64,000 nucleotides of DNA. Origin: Cristatella mucedo (lineage: Eukaryota > Bryozoa > Phylactolaemata > Cristatellidae). The stretch spans positions 186,001-250,000 of the forward strand of contig WPIO01000047.1 in NCBI GenBank assembly GCA_009760855.2, given 5' to 3'. Each line of letters starts with the position of its first letter. Position 1 is the first letter of the stretch. Shown here in pieces: positions 10,160 to 22,164 of this stretch. The notes beneath the pieces were generated by a model. That model was not told the origin of the DNA. It ran no database searches and worked only from the letters and a program-made list of their open reading frames with translations. The position numbers and the translations under genes were made by a program.

Positions 10160-13100
10160 CGTACGCCTATATCAATCACTTTGATAACTTATCTGACGCC
10201 TCGAACACTGAATTTCGTGCATTGTCTGACTGATTGTCTCTTGTGGCTCATGTGCATGGCCCTACTCACATCAAGGGTCACACACTCGACCAGATTTTCT
10301 CAAACAACTGCACTTTGGCATCACCAATTACTACCAAATCCTGCTTATCTGACCGCATGCAGATCTCATTCGGTCTGCAGTGTGTGCCCACCTCCTCTAA
10401 AATAACCTGTGAATCGCAAAACCTCAAGACTCTTGACATCAATGCTGTCCGTGCAAGAATATCTGCTTTGCCTATGCTGCTCAGTTCTCCCTCAGATCTG
10501 TCACCATTGGTAAATAGCTACAACACGACACTAGCTGGCAAACTCGACGACTTTGCACCTCTGACTAAGCGCACTGTGTGCCTTCGCCCAGACGGCCTAT
10601 GGTCTACGACAGACATTAAACTAGCAAAGTCTACTAAGCCCAAGCTTGAAAAAGCATGCAAAAGATCCGGACTGACTGCCCATTGACAGGAATTTGAAGG
10701 CTACTGTAGGTCGTACCAATCGATCCTAGCAAAGGCCAAGTCTAGCTTCTATAGAAACATTGTTGAATCACAGATGCACAATCCAAAAATGCTGATGTCG
10801 ACGAACACCCATATCCTCAACCGCTCCCAGATTAGCTCCTTACCTGATGATCCTTGTGATGATCTAGCCGATCGCTTCTCTTGATTCTTTGCGCAGAAGA
10901 TTGACAAGATCGTGGAGTCCATCCCTGTGATGACAACACCCCCCTAGAATACTGTTCCCCGATTCCTGGCTGCACCTCAATGTCTACATTTAAGCAGGTC
11001 ACTAGAGATCTCGTCCTGACGTCCATTGCCCAATCAAAGAAGACAAGTCCTCTGGACCCCATTCCCACTTTCCTGCTCCGACGTTGCACTGATCTGCTGC
11101 TGCCATGCATAACTAACATCATTAATATGTCATTAGCCTCAGGTCATGTCCCAGCACCCTTCAAAAAAGTTTGAATCAAGCCACTTCTTATGAAAGCGAC
11201 ATTAGACCAAGAGAACTTGAGCAACTACCACCCAGTCTCCCTTCTACCATTCCTATCAAAGACACTGGAACGGGCCGTAGCATACCAGCTGAACTCACAT
11301 ATTCAAACTTTAAACCTTGCTGGTAAGTTCCAGTCTGGCTTTAGAGCTAACCACTCAAAATAATCAGTATTACTTAGGGTGTACAACGACCTACGTAGGA
11401 AGGCAGACATAGGTAGAGTGTCTCTGCTTGTTTTGTTCGATCTTTCGGCAGCTTTTGATACTATCGCTCACAAAGTTCGTCTAGAGCGTTCTCATCTCGC
11501 CTGGGCATCACTGGTACTGCTCGGCAATGGTTCAGATCGCATCTCAGTTGGAGACTCCAGAGTATTGACATGAATGGACAAAGATCATCCGAGGTAGCTC
11601 TGAAATATTGAGTACCTCAGGGCTCCGTGCTAGGTCCGGTTCTTTTCACTGTTTATACTCTCCCTCTTGCTGATGTGATTGCCAAGCACAATCTAGGCTT
11701 TCACTTCTATGCGGATGACACTCAATTGTACCTTTGCTTTGATCCCTCACAGCTTTCGAGCACTTGAATTCTCTCAACTCACTTGCTGCATGTATTGATG
11801 ACATCCACATATGGATGGCAGCAAATTTTCTAAAACTAAATGACGATAAAACTAACTTACTAGTTATGGGCAAACCCAGTGTGATTCACAAATTGGAAAG
11901 GCTGAAACTCAAAATTGGTTCTGCCAGCATATCTCCAGTTGAATTAGCTCAAAATCTAGGCGTCATGTTCCAAACTGACCTTATGCTAGACGACCACATT
12001 AGCTCCACAGTCAAATCTGCCTACTTTCAGCTCCTGTGTGGACAATAAATTAGCTGTCCCACTCCTCCGCCGAAAGACAGTTGGCGACAGAAGCTTTAGC
12101 TCTGCAGGTCCTAGACTGTGGAACTCGCTTCCACAATTCTTACGCAACGACATCTACTCTCCAACTGCCGACTATTGCACATCTTTTACAGCGGTCCTGA
12201 ACTGCTACTTCTATGCTACTCACTACCTCAACTGCTCCCCTAACTCTGCTATGCTTGCCACTTTCTCTTTGTTGCGTGAGACGAAGTCTGTTGGCTACCG
12301 AATGCGTACCGAAAGCCGCTTAGGCTGTGAGTGCGCTACACAAAACTCTCCTGCGTAACATCCACATGGTCTTTATGACTTTGTGGAGTTACTGACGGAG
12401 ATACATACATACATACATACATTTCAGCTACATAACATTGCCAAAACTCGGGCTTGTTTAGATAAAGATACCACGTCTAAGTTGGTCCATGCATTTGTGA
12501 CATCTCGACTTGACTTCTGTAAGTCACTGTTTGCCTACCGGCATGTGCAATCAGGTGATAACAGCTTGTGCAAAACTCTGCAGCTAAACTTATCTGTTGT
12601 GAACGTCGCAGTTGCCACATCACACCACTTCTTGCAGACTTGCACTAGCTACCAGTCAAGCAACGAATCGACTTCAAAGTTGTGTCGCTCACTTGTAGGT
12701 CACTTCATTCTTAGGCTCCATCTACTCTCCCACCAGGTCAAGCATCGTATCACCTGCTTTTTCGAGTCCAACAGCTTACCAATACCTCATACAAAGCTCA
12801 AATCCTTTGTAGACCATGCATGCAGTTCGTATGCTCCCAAAGACTGGAACTCACTCCCGACTCTCATCAGAACATCCCCTGACTTGACCACATTTAAAAA
12901 GAACTTAAAAACACCTATTTAGGACAGCGTTTAGTGGGTCTCTTTAATTCGTCCTTTATGTGCTTATGCATTCTGACACTGTGCATGCTGCCACTAACCA
13001 CACTTGCATGCTGACCCTGTGCATGTCACCCCTAACCATGTTATTTATGTTGTTTATCAAGCATGTTATTACTCACCATTCAATCGTGTTTCCTTTGCAG

Positions 13101-13179
13101 CAAATGTAAAGCGCCTAGAAAGAGATTGAGCTCTCTGAGGATGCTTTATCAAGTGCATTATTATTATTATTATTATTAT
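10160..13179 (+). mobile_element. LINE family A, 2.6-kb copy carrying a nested LINE B
   Basis: This copy is 5'-truncated and starts in the endonuclease domain just after the GDFN motif. It contains SLVAHVHGPTHIKGHTLDQIF, the linker region and the start of the reverse transcriptase. It continues through the YADD block ([17 protein letters not shown] near 11,700), is interrupted by LINE B at 12,033-12,421, then finishes ORF2 and the 3' UTR with an (ATT)n tail ending at 13,179. Many stops and frameshifts make it non-autonomous. Family members encode a nicking endonuclease and a reverse transcriptase that copy the element RNA into the target site. Confidence 0.9.
12033..12421 (+). mobile_element. 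LINE family B 3' fragment inserted in LINE A
   Basis: A 389-bp family B 3' end from CCTGTGTGGACAATAAATTA to an expanded (ACAT)n tail. The 8-bp sequence TTTCAGCT occurs immediately before it (12,025-12,032) and immediately after it (12,422-12,429). Joining the flanks restores the normal LINE A sequence TTTCAGCTACATAACATT. This is a textbook 5'-truncated target-primed insertion. The ORF2-derived frame is open from 12,038 to 12,358. Confidence 0.95.
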
Positions 13180-13652
13180 CACATTGACACATAAAGTGCT
13201 GCAGGGGCAAAGAAGTCTATAAAGCCAGCCGAGAGGCTAAACTTTGATTGTGAGTAAAACAGTACACTAGTATAAGATTCAAAAGACTCATTTATACGGC
13301 TGACATAGGGTCTCTAGCGACTATTCAACCAGCTTGCAGCAGACAATACAAAATTGCATGCTATAGGACTCGAACTCATGACCTAGGTCTTGATGTTTCA
13401 AAACCTTACTCCGAGCCTCGACCAGCACACGAACCAATGGTCACTAGATATTTCCAGCAGAACAAGAAATACTCGTGGTGCTACAACGCCGGGCCAGCTG
13501 CTCATAGCTGCATAACTAGCAGCACACGATGCAGCTCACATTTCTTCGATGGCTTGCATCTCTGCTTTCACTGTTGGCATTGTATGTTCGTGATGTTAAC
13601 TTATAGTTCAATTACAGCTTTACTCTGCCACCATACTAGATATTGAGACAGA
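13180..13652. other. Gene-free stretch with a tRNA-like remnant
   Basis: The only recognisable item is a leftward tRNA-like piece at about 13,353-13,436. The rest matches nothing else in the window. Confidence 0.45.
13353..13436 (-). other. tRNA-like remnant or unclassified SINE head
   Basis: Read leftward, TGGTCGAGGCTCGG is A-box-like and GAGTTCGAGTCC is a good B box. The two are at tRNA-like spacing and the whole is about 84 bases. I could not fold a clean anticodon arm by eye. It could be the head of another tRNA-derived SINE. Confidence 0.4.
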
Positions 13653-14250
13653 AATAATGCAGTGGCCACATTACTCCACTTCTCGTCGACCTGCACTGGC
13701 TACCAGTCAAGCAACGGATTGACTTCAACCTTTTTTTCGCTCGCTTTTAGGTCCCTTCATTCTTTGGCTCCAGCCTATCTCTCAGATCTACTCCCCCACC
13801 AGGTCAAGCATAGTACCACCTGCTTTTCGGAATCCAAAACAGTTTACCACTACCTCGTACAAACCTCAAATCGTTTGGAGACCGTGCATTTAGCTCGTAT
13901 GCTCCCAAAGCCTGGAACTCACTCCTGACTTGCGTCAGAACAACCACTGACTTGACCACATTTAAAAAGAACTTAAAAAACACCTATTTAGGACAGCGTT
14001 TAGTGGGTCCCTTTCATTCGTCCTTTATGTGCTTATGCATTCTGACACTGTGCATGCTGCCACTAACCACACTTGCACGCTGACCCTGTGCATGTCACCC
14101 CTAACCATGTTATTCATATTGTTTATCAAGCATGTTATTACTCACCATTCAATTGCATTTCCCTTTGCAGCAAATGTAAAGCGCCTAGAAAGAGATTGAG
14201 TTCTCTGAGGGCGCTTTACCAAGAGCATTATTATTATTATTATTATTATA
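13653..14250 (+). mobile_element. LINE family A, ORF2 end, 3' UTR and (ATT)n tail
   Basis: It starts at CCACATTACTCCACTTCTCG ([15 protein letters not shown]). ORF2 is open to about 13,928 except for frameshifts, followed by a well-preserved 3' UTR, a perfect hairpin and an (ATT)7-like tail. It is 5'-truncated and among the younger copies by appearance. Confidence 0.9.
14178..14217 (+). other. LINE A 3' hairpin, perfect example
   Basis: AAAGCGCC (14,178-14,185) pairs perfectly with GGCGCTTT (14,210-14,217). Inside, AGAGA can pair with TCTCT. This structure sits just before the (ATT)n tail in every family A copy and, with a few changes, in SINE-2. In stringent-type LINEs such a 3' hairpin is the reverse transcriptase recognition site. 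That role is inferred here. Confidence 0.75.
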
Positions 14251-14800
14251 AGAAAGAGGTCCCAGCAGGCCGAACGGCAGAGAGAGAATGGTGGTTCCAC
14301 TAGCCCAAGCTGTGGGAGGGAAGTGTGCTTTGTTAGCCATATCAGCACGTGGGTTCGGCATGATTAATTGCGACAGCTGCCTGCACGGCCTGTCATCTGG
14401 CTAAGTAAAGAGACCAAGCAACAACCTTTCTGGCTCCAACACCAAACACTTTATTCAAAACCATGCCGGCATGCCGAGCCTACACACTCAAGACGGTGGC
14501 CGGCATCGAGGGATCTCGACCTATCTTCAGCTGTACTCCTTCGGCAGCCTATGCATGCTTTGTTTTTCGCACCGTCAAGCCATTGTTGGTTCCGAACCCT
14601 CCCGACAGCTGGAGGCAGTTTGTGGATGTCCCCACAGATGCTGTCAATGCATGCATTTGGGCAGGACTGCCGAGTCATCGTCTGCTCTCCACCACTCGTG
14701 AGCCGGCGGCTGCTTACCCAGTCTGAGCCCTCATAAGGTATCCGCCCATTGCTCGCAGGCTGCAAAGTCATGTTCCCTCACACAAACTAAGAGGGATTAG
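14251..14800. repeat. Dispersed repeat C, copy 1
   Basis: The stretch GATGCTGTCAATGCATGCAT ... GGACTGCCGAGTCATC and its flanks recur at 34.25-34.46 and 36.53-36.76 kb. The upstream AAGCAACAACC...TTTATTC part recurs at about 34.06 kb. On the leftward strand there is an AATAAA at 14,451-14,456 followed by GT-rich sequence, and a 106-codon frame ending exactly there. The other copies do not keep that frame. It may be a piece of an LTR-type element, but no terminal repeats are visible. Confidence 0.5.
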
Positions 14801-15049
14801 CCTCACAGCTGGCAAGCAATTGCTACATCACTACCATGCCTAGGGGGTAAGTTCAGAGGCAATATGAACTTAGCCACAACACACAAAGCAGTTACAAACA
14901 GGCATTGGAATACAGCAATTCAGTCCAAACAAAGTTCCAGAGAAGCACCGGTAGGTTGCTCAGCAGCATCGTAGCATAATGCAGCCTCCCAAAAGCCTGT
15001 CGGTGCACTTCTGCTGACTTGGGAGTAAGCAATGCCGGTGGCTTGAGCA

Positions 15050-15353
15050 GTGAGACCAGTTGGCTGTCCGGAGCTTGCATCGTCGTCAGTGTGCGTCATG
15101 GGTCGTCCAGACGTCAAATGTAATTGTCAGGCAGTCGTCGGTGGCAGTCGTGGCAGCAGTGCAGCTGAGCTACTGTCGAGCATGAGGCGTGCGGCCGGGC
15201 TGTGAGACCAGTTGGCTGTCCGGAGCTTGCATCGTCGTCAGTGTGCGTCATGGGCCGTCCAGACGTCAAATGTAATTGTCAGGCAGTCGTCGGTGGCAGT
15301 CGTGGCAGCAGTGCAGCTGAGCTACTGTCGAGCATGAGGTGTGCGGCCGGGCT
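15050..15353. repeat. Recent 152-bp tandem duplication (two units)
   Basis: Unit 1 is 15,050-15,201 and unit 2 is 15,202-15,353. They are identical except for two visible transitions (GGGTCG/GGGCCG and GAGGCG/GAGGTG). Each unit begins GTGAGACCAGTTGGCTGTCC and ends GCGGCCGGGCT. 152 is not a multiple of three, so a reading frame would shift between units. Confidence 0.95.
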
Positions 15354-15469
15354 GCTGGCCGAGAATGATGGTCGATACAGAGGCCAGGTCAGACTGGCTT
15401 GCCAGAAAAACAAAGATGCTTGGTTTAAATTAATAAGGAATTGATTGGTGCATTGCAACAAATTCATGC

Positions 15470-15600
15470 AGAGTCAAACGACGGCCGACAAGCAGGCTTA
15501 CACAAGCCTCTGGACAGGAAGTAGCCTGCATTGCAATGCCTCTTGGCGCCAGCTCTTATTTCTTCTGCTACACTTGGCAATGCCGGCGGCTCGTGGTCCT
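15470..15600. repeat. Dispersed repeat E, copy 1
   Basis: Shared with 19,554-19,716: ACAAGCAGGCTT..CAAGCCT, CTTGGCGCCAGCTCTTA and GCAATGCCGGCGGCTCG occur in the same order and orientation. On the leftward strand both copies can be read as EPPAL.S.....RAGAK..C, which suggests old coding sequence. The product is not recognised. Confidence 0.55.
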
Positions 15601-15956
15601 CTCTGGCCTCCTGTGCCTCCCCGGCCCACTTCACTGCTTGGCAGCTCTCTGCGTTGCACACCACCAACTCCTCAATGGCTTGAGCCGCCTTGCCGGCCAC
15701 CGTCGCAACACAGGCAATTTCTGCCAATGATCAGTCGCTGCTAGCTTCTGCCGGTTATGTGCCTTTGCCTTCGGCCTCTCTTACGCCTTCGACTTCGGCC
15801 ACTCGGCAAGCACCTTGTGATCCTCCTCGACTGGCGATGCCCACTCCCTCAGCAGGCACATCGCCCACTTTAGCTGGCAAATGTACCTCACACTACCAAC
15901 TCTCTTCCAGATGTCACTGCATCGTGACTCACCGTCGCCTCGAGCCACAGGGATGG

Positions 15957-16030
15957 GTAAGCAAATGTAAAGTGTCTAGAAAGAGATTGGGTTTCCTGAG
16001 GCGCTGTATGAAAAGTATTATTACTATTAT
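15957..16030 (+). mobile_element. LINE A or SINE-2 tail only
   Basis: Only the 3' hairpin (AAAGTGTCTAGAAAGAGATT ... GAGGCGCTGTAT) and a short ATTATTACTATTAT tail are present. There is no upstream LINE body, so this is an extreme 5'-truncation. Confidence 0.7.
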
Positions 16031-16685
16031 GAGTGAACGAGGCATCAAGCCTCAGCACCGACTCGAGCAGCCAACTTGCAAGTTCATTCCCGACTTGGTA
16101 GTACTCTTGCAGAAATTCTACAGGCCATAGCTGCTGATCAGCCAAAATCGCTAAAAGTTTGATAGACCTGCACACGTGTGACGACAAATATCGCAGCAGG
16201 CATCAGAAGACGTTTATTCACATGGCCGCTCGAAGCAGGCGAAAGCACACGAACGAAGCACACGAACGCTCTGATTTTCATCCCAGTCTCAACTGATTAA
16301 CTCCCCCGGCCACTCACCCTGGCCTCCTTCCGAGAACCGCCAAACCTCTTACAAGAAACACCCGACCAATCATGAAACTCAGCCACACACAAAGGCGAGA
16401 CAGCGTGTGCAGCCATAGAGCGCCGACCTGCAGCAACATGGAAATTTAACCACAACATCAAGTATGCATAGCTACTTTTAATTATAGAGTCATTGCAGGT
16501 CAGCTGCCAACAATCTGGTTGTAGCACCACTGCCAACTTAAGCAGAGTTTACACGGCAAGTCTTGCTTAAATCCTGCTTTTTCTGCTTCTGTCCCCTCCT
16601 TGTAGAAAATTTACACTGCCACTTTTCTTCTAAGCTATGCTGCCTACTTGCTCCACCAAAAGTGTTCATGGGAATGTATAATAAT
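16031..16685. other. Gene-free stretch
   Basis: Moderately GC-rich. A leftward AATAAA lies at about 16,214. No open frame has a recognisable motif and no repeat is shared with the rest of the window. Confidence 0.4.
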
Positions 16686-17003
16686 AATGCAATTCATTTG
16701 TGTCGCACCCTAAAAAAAATCCTAGCTGATTAAACAGCCTCTTTTTGTATAGAGACAGAAGAGCCTTTACGGCTGTCACCACCGCTTGCAGTGGTGATAC
16801 ATGATCTCCCACTGCAGGAATCGAACCCACGACCTCGGGACCGAGGTCGTGAAAGCAACCGCCTTACCTAATCTCTATTCAGGTGCTTCACTTATGCCAA
16901 GGAGGGGGGTCGTGCTCACAATCTCGGTAATTAACTAAATTCATCTTTACCTTGGCTGGGGCAAGCACCTTAACCACTGGCCCAAACCAGCTCGGCAAAT
17001 TAC
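16686..17003 (-). mobile_element. SINE-2 with a nested SINE-1
   Basis: Leftward SINE-2. Its 3' tail AATTCATTTGTGTCGCACCC is at 16,690-16,711 and the rest of the tail (ATCTCTATTCAGGTGCTTCAC) resumes at 16,871. The tRNA-like head (GGTTTGGGCCAGTGGTTAAG read leftward) ends near 17,003. The break is exactly filled by the SINE-1 at 16,712-16,870. Removing it restores the SINE-2 tail seen at 27.86 and 60.13 kb. Confidence 0.8.
16712..16870 (-). mobile_element. SINE-1 inserted in the SINE-2 tail
   Basis: Read leftward, it begins TAGGTAAGGCGGTTGC, has the B box GGTTCGATTCC, the body GTGACAGCCGTAAAGGCTCT and ends AGAGGCTGTTTAATCAGCTA followed by an A-rich or T-rich tail. It is close to the copies at 4.1 and 31.3 kb. 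Confidence 0.85.
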
Positions 17004-17454
17004 CTTTTGCCAGGGAAGTTTGGAGTGGCTATTCGCGATGCACCTCTTATTCAAGTTACGCCTTCAGCTATGGCCTTTACCACCCACTGTACAATTATAT
17101 TGTTCTTATGACGAGTGTAGTTTATATCGCTCTCCCAGCTGAGTACCGACGTATGTGGAAGCAGGCAGAACACCGAAGCTAGCTCACAGGAACATGCATT
17201 TTCGTTGGCACCTGCACTCCCCACACACAACTCATCCGGTGATTAGGCATGAGTACAAAGCCAGGCTGGAGATAAACCACAGCCGCCAGACCACAGCTGG
17301 GCACTTATACCACAGCCACCAGCTTTTATAACCTGGGGTGGTTTAGGGCTCTACCAGTCTGCCTGCTCCGGCAGTGTGCAAGCAAGCCCAGTATCTATAA
17401 GCATGCGCCCTCTTTGCAGGTCGAGCCGTCCACCATGCTTCTCAAAGCAATTCC
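17004..17454. other. Gene-free stretch
   Basis: No recognised repeat or gene. Frames are short and without motifs. Confidence 0.4.
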
Positions 17455-17560
17455 TCATTGGTTTAGCCCAGTGGTGAAGGTGCTCGCCTCGACCAAGGTC
17501 AAGGCTAGTTTTTTGTGAAGACACCGGAATCATGAGCTTGAGTCACGTGGCATACGTGTG
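17455..17560 (+). mobile_element. SINE-2-like head with long A-to-B-box spacer
   Basis: TTGGTTTAGCCCAGTGGTGA and AGGTGCTCGCC match the SINE-2 A-box region, and CATGAGCTTGAGTCAC is a decayed B box. The spacer holds AAGGTCAAGGCTAGTTTTTTG, which parallels AAGGTCAAGGTGAATGCATTTTG in the 8.47-kb copy. The LINE-like tail is missing and the sequence runs directly into a LINE A fragment. Confidence 0.6.
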
Positions 17561-17561
17561 G

Positions 17562-17690
17562 TCACTTAGGCTTAGGTCCCATTATTCTCTGGCTCCAGCC
17601 TAGCTATAAAACCTACTTTCCCATTAGGCTAGGCAACGTAACACCTGATTTTCTGAATCAAATTGAGTTAGAAACATTACCGTAGCTGCC
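17562..17690 (+). mobile_element. LINE family A, short ORF2 C-terminal fragment
   Basis: CTTAGGTCCCATTATTCTCTGGCTCCAGCC through AAATTGAGTTAG aligns with the [16 protein letters not shown]...HRTTCFSES region of other copies. It is truncated at both ends and lacks the 3' UTR. Confidence 0.65.
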
Positions 17691-19180
<1,490 letters not shown>

Positions 19181-19390
19181 TTTCGATGCACTGCTTCAGC
19201 ATACGATAGGCAATCAGTCATCGGCCTCACGTTCAGCTAGTGAAAACCAGACTCGAAAAAAGCCAACACAAGTTGCTCTGAGCACGCTCGGTCCTTACTG
19301 TTCGTCGTGCTACGGCCATTTTCTGATGGTAGATCGACCTCGTATGGCATACTAGAATTGGTTGATGGAAGTGAGTCGGCCAAAGTGGCC
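19181..19390. other. Gene-free flank of the GA tract
   Basis: Unique sequence with a TTTCGATGCACTGC..AGCATACGATAGG start. No motif seen. Confidence 0.4.
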
Positions 19391-20077
19391 TCATCTGTGG
19401 TGCGGTGATTGGTGCTGCTGCTGCTTGTCGTGTAAGCAGCCACGTTGCTCGAGCTGGCGCTTGTGTAACCCGAAGGACGATCTAAAAAAAGAAAAGAAAA
19501 AAGCACGCTCGGCTGCACTAGCGACCAGCAGAGGAGCCTGGACCAAAACTGACGCATGCCAAACGACGACGATCAGATCAGGCCCAGTGAAACGATAGTC
19601 AGCAAGCAGGCTTCCGCAAGCCTGCGGAAGCCAGTGGAGGCAGTGGAATGGCAATACTTCTTGGCGCCAGCTCTTACTGCGTCTGTTGCACTCTGCAATG
19701 CCGGCGGCTCGCGGTGCACACATTGAGGAGCCATCGTAGACCGGCTTGCACACAATAACAAACGTGCCACTTGCTTCGTCACATGAGCATAGAGTCTCCT
19801 CGAATGCGTTTGTTGGTGCTGCACAAGGCTCACAATTCCCAGAAGTAGATCTCCATGAAGCTAAGAACCAACCAAAAGGCATGGCGCACTGCAGCCGTAA
19901 GGAACCGCTCTTGCAACGACCAACCAATGCTGATGGCATGCCTCTAGCACTGCTGGCTGGCATACCGATAAGGGCATGTCTAAGACACACCAATACAATA
20001 AACCTTGTATTCACAAACCAGGTGCGGGGCAGAGGTACGCACAAACTAACCTTTTGCACATCTGAGTAGTTTTGCAA
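19391..20077 (-). other. 228-codon open frame, cysteine-rich centre, uncertain
   Basis: This is the longest leftward frame outside the LINEs. Its central part (about residues 80-125) has a spaced cysteine pattern, C-x2-C, C-x-C-D, then C and C, with Asn, Gly and acidic residues as in small extracellular domains. The end is low-complexity (Gln/His) and the start has no clear signal peptide. The 3' third overlaps repeat E, whose other copy reads a different frame. I do not recognise it. It may be an exon of an unidentified gene, an old mobile-element ORF, or chance. Confidence 0.25.
19554..19716. repeat. Dispersed repeat E, copy 2
   Basis: This is collinear with 15,470-15,600. It includes an internal inverted pair AGGCTTCCGCAAGCCTGCGGAAGCC (about 19,607-19,631) that can form a hairpin. 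The pair is weaker in copy 1. Confidence 0.5.
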
Positions 20078-20454
20078 CTTCTGCCTGCCTGAAATAATAT
20101 AAAAGATATATGAAACCAGTGTAAACCAACGGCATAATTTAATTCCAGCAGAGCACCAAGGGGGGTGAATTTAATAACTCGCAGTATCAAAATAGCTTAG
20201 GCTGTGAGCACGATCATATCGACACAGCTGCATGCCTTACTCGGCAAACGATTGCACACAAGTGGCAGCAAAACTGCAATAGATAAAAGAAGGCATTCAA
20301 GATTGAATCCATTACATTGCAATTTGGAATGCCCCGTCACTGGAATCGAACAAGAAATTTCGTTCATTCGGTACCGGTACTTTCCAGCTGGGCTAAGGAT
20401 AACATCAAAGTAAGCAGCAGGCAACAGATAATTGCCAACTGCAGAAGATAACCC
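20078..20454. other. Gene-free stretch
   Basis: Nothing recognised. A leftward TTCGATTCC piece near 20,342 resembles a B box but has no partner A box. Confidence 0.4.
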
Positions 20455-21200
20455 CTTGAACTAAAGGTTCGGTTACAAAGGATTTGAGGTTCGTACGAGG
20501 TATAGGTAAACGATCGAATTCCGAAAAGCCAGTGGTACGATGCTTAACCTGGTGGGGAAGTAGATCTTATTTGTAGGCTGGAGCCAAAGAATGAAGGTAC
20601 CTAAAAGTGAGCAACTAAACCTTGAAGTCGCTGCATTGTGTGACTAGGAGCCAGTGCAAGTTGGCGAGAAGTGGTGTTATATGGTAACTGCCACACTCAC
20701 AACAGACAAGCCTAGCTGCAGAGTTTTGCACTAGCGATAAGCGCCTGATTGCACGGCCGGTAGACCAGCAGGCAGTTAGTTACAGAAGTCAAGACGAATG
20801 TCACAAAAGTATGGACCAATAGCTGAAAGTAGGCAGACTTGACTATGGTGCTGGCGTGGTCTCTAAAGAAAGGTCACTTTGGAACATGACACCTAGATTT
20901 CGTGCAGATTCTACAGGAGATGTGCTGGCAGAGCCGATTTTAAGCATTAGCCTTTTCAATTTCTGAATCTCACTTGGTTCGCCCATAACTAGTTTATTTA
21001 TCATCCTTCAATTTAGGAAAATTTGCTGCCATTCATGTGCAGGTGTCATCAATACATGCAGCAACGGAGTTGAGAGAATTCCACGAGCTGGAGGGCTGGG
21101 AGAGATCAAAGCAAAGGTACAACTGAGTGTCGTCTGCATAAATGTAAAAGCCTAGATTGTGCTTGGCAATCACACCGGCAAGAGAGAGAGAGAGAGAGTA
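20455..21200 (-). mobile_element. LINE family A, ORF2 fragment without 3' end
   Basis: Leftward ORF2 from the YADD/CFDPS region (about 21,110-21,170) down to the ORF2 C-terminus near 20,455. It has frameshifts and no 3' UTR. At its right end the GAGGGAGAG stretch of the LINE has expanded into a (GA)9 microsatellite (21,181-21,198). Confidence 0.8.
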
Positions 21201-21822
21201 TTTTTTATAAAGCTAAACAGAAAAGTACTTATTGCCGTATTGCAGTATTTATTGTCGTCCTAGAAATTAGTATATTAATAGAGTTTAGCTTAAAGACCCC
21301 GAGAACCAAGAGTGCTGAGAGAAAAAGTGAAGCTGTATGAAGTTCTAAGCCAAAGTCCTTTCATAATGTTCTGTTTGGAGAGATGCAACATACAGCCATA
21401 CAGTGTTTTATCCAAATTGCAGTGGGCAATAGAAGATTGTGATAGAATAGAAGTGTGCTTCAGGACTAGAACCCACGACATGAAGAGTACCTAAACAGCG
21501 CATAAAGGCTTGCCCGTGATAATTCGGCCTACTCGGCAACTCTACATGGGGCCTCTGAGCACAATGAGCTTACCTTTGAATCGCAAGAATGTTTGCAGCT
21601 AGGCATCGACACCTGGTTACCACGATCAGGAGAAAGCAGGAGAAAGAGCTGAAATGACAAAGGACGACTTCAAAATTATTTCGAAAATTGCATGGCTATA
21701 TTCGGTAGGCTATCAATGATTGATCAAGAATTCAGAAAATGAGAGTGATAAGTGCCAAGCAAATAGCTAATTGAATATCAATAGTTGCAGCCAACAGACT
21801 TGGACATACTTGCAAGCAAATC
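21201..21822. other. Gene-free stretch with a tRNA-like sequence
   Basis: It holds the tRNA-like sequence at 21,458-21,546. The rest is unique and without motifs. Confidence 0.4.
21458..21546 (-). other. tRNA-like sequence (Leu/Ser-like) or its pseudogene
   Basis: Read leftward, GTTGCCGAGTAGG fits the A-box/D-arm region of long-variable-arm tRNAs (Leu or Ser) and GGTTCTAGTCC is a B box. The distance between them is long, as expected for a tRNA with a variable arm. I cannot confirm a paired acceptor stem or anticodon arm, so a pseudogene or SINE head is as likely. Confidence 0.35.
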
Positions 21823-22030
21823 AAAATAATAATAATAAGAAGAATAATAATACATTTGATATATGCCCCTCGGAGAACTCAATCTCTCTCTAGGCAATTC
21901 ACATTCGTTGCAAAGGAAGCACGATCGAATGGTTAGTGGCAGCATGCTCAATGACACCAAGCACAACATGGTTAGAGGTGACATACACAGGGTCGACATG
22001 CAAAAATGACTGTTAGCAGCACTGACTTGT
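21823..22030 (-). mobile_element. LINE family A, 3' UTR and tail
   Basis: The AATAATAATAATAAGAAGAATAATA tail, a decayed hairpin (GCCCCTCGGAGAACTCAATC...AGGCAATTC) and the start of the 3' UTR are present, read leftward. It is 5'-truncated after about 200 bases, just before the rightward LINE B. Confidence 0.75.
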
Positions 22031-22164
22031 AGGGAATGGAATTGAAAGTTGGCAGCAGTACCCAGCAATTTCAAGTTCTCCCTACATCTGTTTCTCGGTT
22101 TCTAGTGTTTGCTCTTTGTAAGCTCTGTTTGTTTGCCAGTAGGTCATCTGTTCCTGCTACCTCG

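Larger units (their letters stand above)
14801..15954. other. GC-rich stretch without a supported gene
   Basis: It contains the 152-bp tandem duplication at 15,050-15,353 and repeat E at 15,470-15,600. Many frames on both strands are open for 60-146 codons because the sequence is GC-rich. None shows a domain, and the frames do not agree between repeat copies. Confidence 0.45.
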
